From a virus, in the IMG/VR virus record IMGVR_UViG_3300025106_000016, positions 1 to 20,561 of that record: 20,561 bases of DNA; one strand, written 5' to 3'. A program made the translations under genes and the position numbers. Position 1 is the first letter of the stretch. Each line of letters starts with the position of its first letter. Positions 1 to 6,670 of the stretch are shown in pieces. The notes below the pieces were generated by a model. That model was not told the DNA's origin, searched no databases, and worked only from the letters and a program-made list of their open reading frames with translations.

Positions 1-1145
1 TTTGCAGTCAAAGCCGTAATTGGATTGTGTGTGCTATTCGTACTCACCGGATCAAGATTTCGCTTAGAAACCATCACCGTACCCTCTTTGCCTCCAAGGT
101 ATTTATCAACGAAAATACCGGCAACCTCTACGCCGTTATTGACAAAACATCTCGGTAAGCTGTATCCAGTTTGAGCAGAGCCACTGATGTCAACTTGCAA
201 TCCATTGTACGGGGCAGCGGTATTTACAGAAAGCTTTACATAGTGTTTTGGGATATAAACCATCACCGAGCCTGAAGCATCAGTATAGTTTCCAAAGTTT
301 GCATGAGTTGGGTCATTGTATCCGGTCATCGGAGTCAGTCCGAAAGCTGTTACAAGTGTATCAGGTGCAACACCGACACCAAATCCAACGCCTCCAGGCA
401 CTCCAATGCTTGAGAGCTTCAGTTGAGCCGTGACTGTTATTCCGGCACTGTAAGAGCCGTAATTGTCTTTTGCACGAACCCTAAAGGTTACCGTCTCGTC
501 CGTTGTTACGCTTCCAACCGTAAACAAATGTGCAGAACCGGCAGCAACTTCAGCAGTTGCGACAGTAAGGTTTCCACTTGAGATTTGATCCACGATGTAA
601 TGCGTTACCGTACCATCTGCATCAGTTGATCCGCTAAATGTATGCGAATATGTTTGGTTGTTGTACAGTGTCGCCGGAAATGTATTTGTAGGATTGGACG
701 GCAACTGATTTGGCTGAATGGTTGTGCCATTGCTTCCAGTCCATAGATTTGAACCGGCAGTATTGTCCGTACAAATAAAAAGCTCAGCAGTTGTCAAATT
801 CAGCCATTTTGCATGCAAGTTGGTCGGGTTGACATCTATGCCAGGATTTGTGGTCTCTTCATAATCAAAGCTTGAAGCCGCTTGAAGATTGACCCATTGA
901 CCCCAAGTGCCGTCATTTTGCTTGAAGCGGACTGATGTGCCGTTCCATTCATGCTCAAGACCGACACCATTTGCCAGCTCTTGCAGCTCAGACATAAGCT
1001 CATATTGCAAAGTGTTTAATCCTTGCACCGCTGCGCTCGATTGATTTCCGATTGCGGCGAAAGCCCCGTCATACTTATTGAAAACATCCCTTGCTTTATT
1101 GAGCAACTCTTCAATTGCCAGGTTCAACTCTTCAGTTGTTAACAT
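1..1145 (-). CDS. Large tail fibre / receptor-binding protein, 3' end beyond the window
   Basis: An open frame of 381 codons runs from an ATG at 1145 off the left edge, so the C-terminus is missing. The start has a strong AAAGGAG site 6 nt upstream and overlaps the previous gene by 14 nt. Visible parts in order: an N-terminal helical stretch (residues 1-60); a WNGTSVRF...WGQWVNL segment (about 67-87) of the kind seen in phage fibres; a proline/asparagine linker (140-155); an Ig/cadherin-like beta domain (about 156-240, with the STDADG and VRAKDNYG signatures of such repeats); then a glycine-rich turn and a domain starting with MVYIPKHYVK (295-304) and GIFVDKYLGG (343-352). This last part resembles C-type-lectin/FGE-sulfatase-like domains of phage receptor-binding proteins, including diversity-generating-retroelement targets. 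It is the last gene seen in the tail operon. The role in host binding is inferred from position and domains. Confidence 0.8.
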   Translation of the reverse strand, partial: MLTTEELNLAIEELLNKARDVFNKYDGAFAAIGNQSSAAVQGLNTLQYELMSELQELANGVGLEHEWNGTSVRFKQNDGTWGQWVNLQAASSFDYEETTNPGIDVNPTNLHAKWLNLTTAELFICTDNTAGSNLWTGSNGTTIQPNQLPSNPTNTFPATLYNNQTYSHTFSGSTDADGTVTHYIVDQISSGNLTVATAEVAAGSAHLFTVGSVTTDETVTFRVRAKDNYGSYSAGITVTAQLKLSSIGVPGGVGFGVGVAPDTLVTAFGLTPMTGYNDPTHANFGNYTDASGSVMVYIPKHYVKLSVNTAAPYNGLQVDISGSAQTGYSLPRCFVNNGVEVAGIFVDKYLGGKEGTVMVSKRNLDPVSTNSTHNPITALTA

Positions 1146-1686
1146 CGATAACTCCTTTGTCGATTAGTTTATTTGTGAGATCAAAATAATTTGTTGCGTT
1201 TGCGACAACTGGTCTCAAAACATTTTGCTTATGGTTCAAGAGCTCAGCCGGTGTCACATACTCGCTATTTTTAAAGACAATCACTCCAGGACTACCTTTG
1301 ACAGCTACTTTGACAACGAATGTCCCCCCGACACCCGAGATAAGAACTATCTTTGGAGTCGGCGTGATACTGACGAGCTGATTATCCGTCGAGACAAGCC
1401 CCACTGCATAAGTGTATTTTTGCAAGTCCTCCTCAAGCGGTAAAAGCAGCTCAAAAGTAAGCACTCCCTCATCATCAAAATATGCCGTTTCAACGGTTCC
1501 GTGATAAAAGATATACCCTTGTATGTCGGCATAAGTTACGACCTCGGTATCTTGAAGCAAGGCATCAAGAGAAGTGTTTGTGTATGCAGTTGCGCCGATG
1601 AGCACAAACTTAGTCACCTGATTTCTCAGCTCAGTGTTTAAAATGCCTATACCCTGATTGGTTGGTACGGCGGTTAGATTCGCCAT
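1132..1686 (-). CDS. Tail fibre protein, N-terminal type (small)
   Basis: A 184-aa protein directly after the gpI-like gene, where Mu-type phages carry tail-fibre genes. The N-terminus (LTAVPTNQGIGILN) resembles the start of collar/fibre proteins (the DUF3751-type pattern in which the first domain attaches the fibre to the baseplate). The rest is beta-rich, with TFELLLPLEEDL and YAVGLV as in that family. The ATG at 1686 has a strong AGGAGG site, and the gene overlaps gpI by 13 nt. It probably joins the large fibre encoded next to the gpI end of the baseplate. No catalytic motif is seen. The family call comes from sequence pattern and position only, so a structural or chaperone-like role is also possible. 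Confidence 0.6.
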   Translation of the reverse strand: MANLTAVPTNQGIGILNTELRNQVTKFVLIGATAYTNTSLDALLQDTEVVTYADIQGYIFYHGTVETAYFDDEGVLTFELLLPLEEDLQKYTYAVGLVSTDNQLVSITPTPKIVLISGVGGTFVVKVAVKGSPGVIVFKNSEYVTPAELLNHKQNVLRPVVANATNYFDLTNKLIDKGVIDVNN

Positions 1687-2411
1687 GTAATTCCTCCTAT
1701 TGCGTTAAATTCAAACCCGGTGCTCTTTTGGAGCAAGAGGTCTTTTTGACTCTCTACCCTTTGCACGCTTGCACATGCAAGAGAAAGGTCAGTCTTTGCA
1801 TTGTCTTTTCTTGTCATCGCTAACCGTGATCCATCAACATAAGCCGCCCCCCAGTAGTTATTTAAAGCACCTCCCGAACTCTGCTTGAGGTCTGTTTGAC
1901 CAGATGTGTCAGTTTTCCAGTTCAAGCCGGTATCAGCTCCAATAAGCCCTTTGCTTTTTGGCAGCTCCACATAAAAATTGAGAAACTGCGAACGGGCATT
2001 TTTTGCAGAGTTAATGAGCTCTCTGCACTTCTCAAACTTCTTTGCGTCAAAGACGGCATCAAGCGATACTCCGATGGTAACTTTGGCGTTAAATGTGTAT
2101 GGATCACCTCCAATGTCAAACCACTCTAAAATCTCAGCCTCTGAAAAAATAGACAAAAGAACTTTTTTTACCGAGTAAAGAGTGCCTTGATAACGATGTA
2201 TCTCAATTGAGTTTGTTATCAATGCACGGCTCTCGCTTTCCGATAAACCTGAGATATTGACATCAAACATGTGGGCGAGATACGGAAGCAGCTCTGCTCT
2301 TGCATTTTGAGGCAAGATAGTCACCCCTGATATATCAAGCGTCGATGCACTTTCAAAAATACCGTCAAGACCTTTTAGAGCTTCGCTTTCGTTTTGAGGC
2401 AATAGTGTCAT
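1674..2411 (-). CDS. Baseplate/tail protein I (P2 gpI / Mu gp48 type)
   Basis: A 245-aa protein. The N-terminal two thirds fit the P2 gpI family: LLPQNARAELLPYLAHMFDV (about 33-52), then an RALI..SIEIHRYQGT segment (63-77) and the VKKVL helix, which is the usual core of these baseplate wedge proteins. The last 80 residues are more divergent (SSGGALNNYWGAAYVDGSRLAM). The start at 2411 shares an ATGA overlap with the stop of the gpJ-like gene, indicating translational coupling. In P2 and Mu this protein works with gpJ in the baseplate wedge and links to the fibres. The order here (W, J, I, fibres) matches that arrangement. Confidence 0.85.
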   Translation of the reverse strand: MTLLPQNESEALKGLDGIFESASTLDISGVTILPQNARAELLPYLAHMFDVNISGLSESESRALITNSIEIHRYQGTLYSVKKVLLSIFSEAEILEWFDIGGDPYTFNAKVTIGVSLDAVFDAKKFEKCRELINSAKNARSQFLNFYVELPKSKGLIGADTGLNWKTDTSGQTDLKQSSGGALNNYWGAAYVDGSRLAMTRKDNAKTDLSLACASVQRVESQKDLLLQKSTGFEFNAIGGITWRI

Positions 2412-3493
2412 GCGATCACCTCAAAAGTTAGCTGGACTTCATCGATAACAATGACATCCGCAGCCGTAGCAATAACATCACTGGTCGGCTGGTTAAGAGC
2501 GACCTTGTAAACTCCATCTACATGGCAACTTCTTATGATGTCTGAGAGCGTTAGATTTTGCTTTATTCTAAATCTACGGTTTAGATTTGTTCTGATTGCA
2601 CTCTCGATATTAACCGCCGTGCTTAAATCAAAAACGGTTATTGCTGCATTAATTATTATGCTGACAGGATTTGCAGCTGCTACATTGACGGTGTCCGTAA
2701 GAGGTCTTACTTTCTCATGGTTCAAAGCATCTTCAACACGCTCAATCATCTGCTCATCCACTCCATCAGCTGAAGCAAGATAAACATTGACAACACCAGG
2801 AGAGAGGGAGACAACACTTACATCATCAACACGCTCATCAGCACTCATTGAGTGATAAATATAGCTTCCAACGCTTCCGGCGGTGCTAAATCTTGAAAGA
2901 GACAAAAGATAACGCTCTCTGAGCTCTTCATCGCTCTCAGGTCTGCTACCATTTGCAAAAGGCTCGAGAGACTTTGCTTTTAGCACATAAGGCAATGGTG
3001 TTGTAATATTCTCTGTTTTGGCAGCATCAAACTCAACGAATAACTCAAGCTCAACAACTCCGACCGCTTTAATCTGTCCGGCAACAATCGTTAAATTGCT
3101 TTTTAAACGGCTTTTAAACGCACCATCATCACTGATTAAAGATAGACCGGCTGGAATGATTACATCTGAATACGAAATGCGACTGAGCTCAAACTCATAT
3201 TGTGCATAAGGATAAGCACCAGGGAGACGCTCAACTCCAAGACCGGCAACAAAGTTGTCAAGGTCTGAGCCGGTTGAAGTAGGAAGTAGCATCGCTTTGA
3301 TTGCCTCATTTATCCTTGCTCTCAGAAACATCTCTTTATATGTAAAGCTCTCAATAAGCACCATCCAGTCATCTGACTCGATAGGCTTCCACGCAGGGAA
3401 GATAAGCTGAACTTGAGAAATATTTTGGGCAAGAAGCGTCTCATAGTCAAGCTCTTCAATTACTGCCGGTTTAGGCAACGCTGCTAAATTCAC
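2408..3493 (-). CDS. Baseplate assembly protein J
   Basis: A baseplate_J family protein of 361 aa, a main wedge component of contractile-tail baseplates. I place the start at a GTG at 3493, because GAGGAG lies 7 nt upstream and the resulting N-terminus (NLAALPKPAVIEELDYETLL) is the standard opening of the family. Upstream in-frame TTG 3517 and ATG 3511 lack a site. Family features seen: YPYAQYEFELSR, the IIPAGLSLISDDG strand pair, and the central RPESDEELRERYLLSL segment with the SVGSYIYHSMSADERVDDVSV region. It overlaps the gpW-like gene by 23 nt and is coupled to gpI by ATGA. Function follows from established P2/Mu baseplate biology. Confidence 0.92.
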   Translation of the reverse strand: MNLAALPKPAVIEELDYETLLAQNISQVQLIFPAWKPIESDDWMVLIESFTYKEMFLRARINEAIKAMLLPTSTGSDLDNFVAGLGVERLPGAYPYAQYEFELSRISYSDVIIPAGLSLISDDGAFKSRLKSNLTIVAGQIKAVGVVELELFVEFDAAKTENITTPLPYVLKAKSLEPFANGSRPESDEELRERYLLSLSRFSTAGSVGSYIYHSMSADERVDDVSVVSLSPGVVNVYLASADGVDEQMIERVEDALNHEKVRPLTDTVNVAAANPVSIIINAAITVFDLSTAVNIESAIRTNLNRRFRIKQNLTLSDIIRSCHVDGVYKVALNQPTSDVIATAADVIVIDEVQLTFEVIA

Positions 3494-3764
3494 CCTCAAT
3501 CTCCTCTCCATTGTCAAAGTGCAATGTGTAATAAACCTTTGAGCCCTCTATCTTTCTAAGCTCTACACTGACAAGCTTGACTCGCTTTTCCCATTTATTA
3601 ATTGCTTCAGCGGCAAAACGGATAAAATCAAGCTTCCACTTCTCGTCCATTCGTTTGTCGATGAGCTCATAAAGCCTACTTCCAAACTCGGGACGCATCA
3701 CTCTTGTACCGATAGGCGTTTCAAGTATGCGCTTGATTGACTCTGCAACACTTACCTGGTACAT
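3471..3764 (-). CDS. Baseplate protein W (GPW/gp25 family)
   Basis: A 97-aa protein of the gpW/T4 gp25 family, a small wedge protein with a lysozyme-like fold name but no lytic role in most phages. The opening SVAESIKRILETPIGTRVMR followed by PEFGSRLYELID is the family signature. ATG at 3764; the gene follows the PAAR gene with a 1-nt gap and overlaps gpJ. It is of normal length for the family. Confidence 0.92.
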   Translation of the reverse strand: MYQVSVAESIKRILETPIGTRVMRPEFGSRLYELIDKRMDEKWKLDFIRFAAEAINKWEKRVKLVSVELRKIEGSKVYYTLHFDNGEEIEGEFSSVA

Positions 3765-3765
3765 C

Positions 3766-4050
3766 TCAACCGCCTATAAAAACATTTTGGCTGCCAGCAG
3801 CTTGAGTGCTGCCACAATCAACTGGATCACCAACTTTTTGCGCTGATTTTCCGTTAATAAATACAGAATTTGAACCCGACATCTTTCCAGTGTGGCAATC
3901 TGCGAGACAGCAGTGAGCCGTTGAAACATCTCCGGCTCTGCTTGCTGGTATGCCATTAACAAAAACATTTTGGCTGCCAGCATCTATATTATGATCTCCC
4001 CAGCAACCGTGACCGCTCAAAGCATCACCAATTCTTGTTATTCCTGGCAT
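3766..4050 (-). CDS. PAAR-motif tail spike tip protein
   Basis: A 94-aa PAAR protein. PAAR proteins cap the trimeric gpV spike and form the sharp, metal-bound tip that pierces the cell envelope. The protein starts with the usual ITRIGDALSGHG and has three similar strand units (AGSQNVFVNG, SGSNSVFINGK, AGSQNVFIGG). His and Cys residues that could hold the metal are seen in GHGCWGDH and AHCCLADCH. It sits between spike protein V and gpW, which fits that role. Two of the units are encoded by an identical 22-bp stretch (3778-3799 and 3961-3982). No toxin extension is present. Confidence 0.9.
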   Translation of the reverse strand: MPGITRIGDALSGHGCWGDHNIDAGSQNVFVNGIPASRAGDVSTAHCCLADCHTGKMSGSNSVFINGKSAQKVGDPVDCGSTQAAGSQNVFIGG

Positions 4051-4058
4051 ACAAACTC

Positions 4059-4508
4059 CTAATTCAAATCAAGACGAGCACAGTCAATGTCTATATTGCC
4101 GCCAGCCTCAAGCTTGATATTTCCAGCGGCTTTGATTGTTATGTCCCCGACCGCATTCATAAAAAGATGTTTTGCTTTTGTGTCATACATCACAACCGTT
4201 CCGTCTTCAAACTCAATGACCTCGGTCGTGTCGTTTGCAAGCTCGGGCTCTCTGCATCCACGATTAAAAATCCCACGGATCACAAAACCGCTGCTTGCCT
4301 CACCGTATGGAGAAATGACAATCACTTGCTCTCCGACTCGAAGCGGCACAAAATGCTTTTTAAAAGAGTTTGCAAACATCAGCACCGGCAGAAAATCAGT
4401 CACTCTATCAAGTAGTGTCACTCGAACAAGTGCTTTTGCCTCCACGACTTCGCTAATGGTTCCAACTGCCGCTATGTTTCCAAGCTTTCTGAGTAGTTCG
4501 GCACTCAT
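4059..4508 (-). CDS. Baseplate assembly/spike protein V (P2 gpV / Mu gp45 type)
   Basis: A 149-aa spike protein. The N-terminal half is an OB-fold-like domain (GTISEVVEAKALVRVTLLD, then VGEQVIVISPYGEASSGFVIRGI, residues 16-84). The C-terminal half has the FEDGTVVMYD turn and then short repeats (AVGDITIKAAG, NIKLEAGG, NIDIDC) typical of the triple-stranded beta-helix of membrane-piercing spikes. It starts at 4508 with an ATGA overlap to the preceding gene. It would form the trimeric central spike that carries the PAAR tip encoded next. Confidence 0.92.
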   Translation of the reverse strand: MSAELLRKLGNIAAVGTISEVVEAKALVRVTLLDRVTDFLPVLMFANSFKKHFVPLRVGEQVIVISPYGEASSGFVIRGIFNRGCREPELANDTTEVIEFEDGTVVMYDTKAKHLFMNAVGDITIKAAGNIKLEAGGNIDIDCARLDLN

Positions 4509-4744
4509 TTTTCAATCTCCAGCATAAATTGCTTAAAGTCGTCAGGAGGCAAGTGCTTGAATACAATCGCCCTGAGCAGCTTTAGCTCTTCACTTTGTTG
4601 CTTGACAATTTTTTTCAGCTGCTCAATCTCTTGCTGCTGTTTTTCGATAGTCTTTTGCGAGTTCTGAATTAGCTTCCAAACAGGTATCACCAAAAAGACA
4701 ATCACAAAATTTAAAAGCGGCAGATAAGCGATTACTTGCTCCAT
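4505..4744 (-). CDS. Small membrane protein with coiled coil; possible spanin-like or tail accessory
   Basis: A 79-aa protein with one N-terminal membrane segment (residues about 8-25, LPLLNFVIVFLVIPVW), then a long heptad-like charged helix (28-60, rich in Q/E/K), and a short tail. ATG at 4744 overlaps the holin-type gene by 13 nt. The layout (TM anchor plus periplasmic coiled coil, right after a holin) matches inner-membrane spanins (Rz-like) in general shape, but I see no partner lipoprotein gene nested within it. The annotation as spanin-like is therefore tentative. It is real as a gene by its tight coupling on both sides. Confidence 0.7.
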   Translation of the reverse strand: MEQVIAYLPLLNFVIVFLVIPVWKLIQNSQKTIEKQQQEIEQLKKIVKQQSEELKLLRAIVFKHLPPDDFKQFMLEIEK

Positions 4745-5151
4745 TTAATAACCCCACCTTTTTCGCCGGCAGTCATCATCTTTCCGACTTTCTCAATGGT
4801 TCTTGCACCAAAATAGAACATAAATGAGGTCATTAAAAGGTCTTGCAGCATTTGCAAAACTTGCTGAGGCACATCATTAAAAAATGCCAAGGTAAAGAGC
4901 CCCATAAGATAGACAAGGACGAGCGGTCTGATATTCTTAGAAAGCCAGCTGTCAGATTGCATATCGTTTTTATGTCGCTCAGTAAGTTGTCTTTGCTCTT
5001 CATTCCATGCAACCTGGATTTGTTCTTGCAGATACTTTTCAAACTCTCTTGCCTTTTCAGCTTTTTCTCCATCTGACTCAAATTTTTTATCAAACAGCTC
5101 AAGACCTTTATTGACAAGGGTCGGTATTAAACTTGCGAGTACCGGTACCAT
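4732..5151 (-). CDS. Holin, 3TM-type (GTA_holin_3TM-like)
   Basis: A 139-aa protein with an N-terminal helix (ASLIPTLVNKGLELFD), a charged stretch (25-65), then DSWLSKNIRPLVLVYLMGLF (about 66-85) and a second hydrophobic segment (LLMTSFMFYFGARTIEKV, 104-121). The D-x-W-L-S-K-x-I-R-P-L block before the membrane helices is typical of the phage 3TM holin family. ATG at 5151 with GGAGG upstream. It is the first gene of the leftward tail operon, divergent from the head operon. It is expected to let the endolysin (encoded far away at 16241-16666) through the inner membrane. Confidence 0.75.
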   Translation of the reverse strand: MVPVLASLIPTLVNKGLELFDKKFESDGEKAEKAREFEKYLQEQIQVAWNEEQRQLTERHKNDMQSDSWLSKNIRPLVLVYLMGLFTLAFFNDVPQQVLQMLQDLLMTSFMFYFGARTIEKVGKMMTAGEKGGVIKWSK

Positions 5152-5347
5152 GACTGCAACCTCCGAAAATTAAACTTTTGGCGACATCTTAGGCAAAACG
5201 CTTTTCTTAAATCTATTCTTATTTTTCAGACAAATGCTTTTGAAAAGGCGGCGGCTCAAATTTACGATTACACTGCTTGAGCAAAAACCCTTAATAGATA
5301 TGCCGACAATGTAAATGTAAAAATGGCGCAAAAATTCGGGAGTTGTA
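5152..5347. promoter_or_regulatory. Divergent intergenic region between tail and head operons
   Basis: At 196 bp this is the largest non-coding gap. It separates the leftward holin/tail operon from the rightward head operon, so it must hold, or lie downstream of, promoters for both. I see AT-rich stretches and possible -10-like sequences (TAGATAT near 5295-5301 on the plus strand; TTAAGA near 5216 on the minus strand), but no convincing -35/-10 pair. That would fit activator-dependent late promoters. No credible small gene lies here: a minus-strand frame through the gap overlaps the start of the next gene and has no ribosome site. Confidence 0.5.
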
Positions 5348-5800
5348 ATGGTTGCACTATTTGAAAACGAGCTCAAACAACATTTACAAACACTCGTTGA
5401 CACGCCCGAGTCTGTAAGACCTTATCTCGGAGAGTTCGACGACCCTAAGAGTCTTCAGAGCTGCATCAAATCTGCTCCGGTCATTTTCATAGATTTTGAC
5501 GGGGACGAGGTGATCGATACATATAGAAAGATGTGTCGCTGGAATCTTTACATTGTAGGTTCTACGGCAAGCAAGCAAGAAAAATACAGGGAGGCAAGCA
5601 GACATGAGCTCATAGAATTTATGGAAAAGGTTGACAAAAGCCTTATTGATAGAAGTTTCAGCAATAGCGGAAGCATCAAACTAATCGCATCTAAAAAGAT
5701 TTTTGACGGAATCACAAACCACGGATATTTGAGTGTATATGTCAGAAACTTCTCTGCGGTGCTGTTTGAAGATGAAGTCGAAATTTTAGAAGAGGAGTAA
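5348..5800 (+). CDS. gp37-like head/tail joining protein (DUF1834, Mu gp37 type)
   Basis: A 150-aa protein matching the pattern of Mu gp37 / DUF1834: an N-terminal helix, then IDFDGDEVIDTYRKMCRWNLYIVG (about 48-71) and a C-terminal YLSVYVRNFSAVLFE strand pair. In Mu-type phages this small protein is encoded between capsid and sheath genes and is thought to sit at the head-tail joint. Here it is the first gene of the head operon, upstream of the protease, unlike Mu where it follows the capsid. ATG at 5348, with GGGAG 6 nt upstream. Confidence 0.75.
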   Translation: MVALFENELKQHLQTLVDTPESVRPYLGEFDDPKSLQSCIKSAPVIFIDFDGDEVIDTYRKMCRWNLYIVGSTASKQEKYREASRHELIEFMEKVDKSLIDRSFSNSGSIKLIASKKIFDGITNHGYLSVYVRNFSAVLFEDEVEILEEE

Positions 5801-5804
5801 ATAA

Positions 5805-6659
5805 GTGAAGAGAAACATTTTGTATGCAGACAAAATAATCCCTCTCAAAGAGCCAAACAGCAAGGCTTCAGAGAGTGAAGTTGTAATAGTTGTAGGAGTT
5901 GTAGGGGAGTGGCACGGTCATCCAAACGGATCATTCAAAATCACTGCCGAAGACCTAAAAACTATTAAGGAGAACTTCGACAAACAACAAACCGAAATCG
6001 TTATCGATTACGAGCACCAAACACTTTACGGAACTGAGGCACCCGCTGCGGGATGGATTAGCGAGCTGATGATTGAAGATGACAAACTGCTTGCAAAAGT
6101 ATCCTGGACGGAAAAAGCCGCCGAGTACATCAAAAACGGAGAATACAAATACATCTCGCCAGTGTATGTTTTTGATAGTTTTGATAACAAAACAAACGCC
6201 TACATCGGAATAAAACTTCATTCCGTCGCATTGACAAACACGCCGTTTCTCGATGAATTAGGCGAAGTTCACGCCAACAAACAAAACACCCAAAAGGAGG
6301 AAAACATGGGTAAAGATACAAATCCGGCAAATGCTGAAGATCAAAAAAAACCTGATGCAAAAGGGGCAGATGCTGCAAACCAAGCTGGAGCAGATACAGA
6401 CCTTGCAGCTGAAAACGAAAAGCTAAAAGAGCAGCTTGCAGAAACAAAGGTCGAAGCGGCAATCGCAGCGAACAAAATCACAGCTGACCAAAAAGCGTGG
6501 GCGGTCAAGTATTGCAAACAAGACCCTGAGGGCTTTGAGCAGTTTTTGTCATTTCAAAAACCAAGCAAAGACTTACCTGGAAGTAACATGTATGCAAACA
6601 AAGGCGGTCAAGGTGACGGCATTGATGTCGTAGCACTTGCAACCGGCAACACTAAATAA
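5805..6659 (+). CDS. Prohead protease/scaffold, Mu gpI type
   Basis: A 284-aa protein. The GTG start at 5805 has GAGGAG 7 nt upstream. Residues about 25-155 form the Mu I-protease domain, with VIDYEHQTLYGTEAPAAGWI (66-85, containing the conserved DYEH), then the EYKYISPVYVFD segment and SVALTNTPFLDEL (the family's S-x-x-L-T-N-x-P motif, where the nucleophile Ser is expected). From about 165 the sequence turns low-complexity and coiled-coil (AENEKLKEQLAE), as in scaffold proteins. As in Mu, a second in-frame start seems to make the scaffold alone. The role is head assembly and processing of capsid parts. A run of three 9-bp repeats (AGTTGTAxx) at 5879-5905 encodes the VVIVVGVVG strand. Confidence 0.92.
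   Translation: MKRNILYADKIIPLKEPNSKASESEVVIVVGVVGEWHGHPNGSFKITAEDLKTIKENFDKQQTEIVIDYEHQTLYGTEAPAAGWISELMIEDDKLLAKVSWTEKAAEYIKNGEYKYISPVYVFDSFDNKTNAYIGIKLHSVALTNTPFLDELGEVHANKQNTQKEENMGKDTNPANAEDQKKPDAKGADAANQAGADTDLAAENEKLKEQLAETKVEAAIAANKITADQKAWAVKYCKQDPEGFEQFLSFQKPSKDLPGSNMYANKGGQGDGIDVVALATGNTK
6306..6659 (+). CDS. Nested scaffold protein (Mu gpZ-like internal start)
   Basis: An in-frame ATG at 6306 inside the protease gene is preceded by a near-perfect AAGGAGG (6294-6300) with 5-nt spacing, a stronger site than that of most genes here. Initiation would give a 117-aa protein (MGKDTNPAN...) made only of the linker, coiled coil and C-terminal region. This mirrors the Mu I/Z and lambda C/Nu3 arrangement, where the internal product is the head scaffold. 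It is not a separate gene on the DNA but a second product. Seen: site, frame and start. Inferred: actual expression. Confidence 0.8.
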   Translation: MGKDTNPANAEDQKKPDAKGADAANQAGADTDLAAENEKLKEQLAETKVEAAIAANKITADQKAWAVKYCKQDPEGFEQFLSFQKPSKDLPGSNMYANKGGQGDGIDVVALATGNTK

Positions 6660-6670
6660 AAGGAGAAATC

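Noticed and set aside
3101-3120. TTTTAAACG repeat similar to the operator-like element
   Set aside because: It lies inside the gpJ coding region and simply encodes two Lys-Ser/Leu-Lys units. It lacks the palindrome and the ACTG core.
3778-3982. 22-bp direct repeat as a possible attachment site or mobile-element border
   Set aside because: Both copies are in frame within the PAAR gene and code the same strand unit, so coding constraint or gene conversion explains them.
5170-5403. Minus-strand frame of 77 codons across the divergent gap
   Set aside because: It overlaps the start of the gp37-like gene, has no ribosome site, and its composition is not protein-like.
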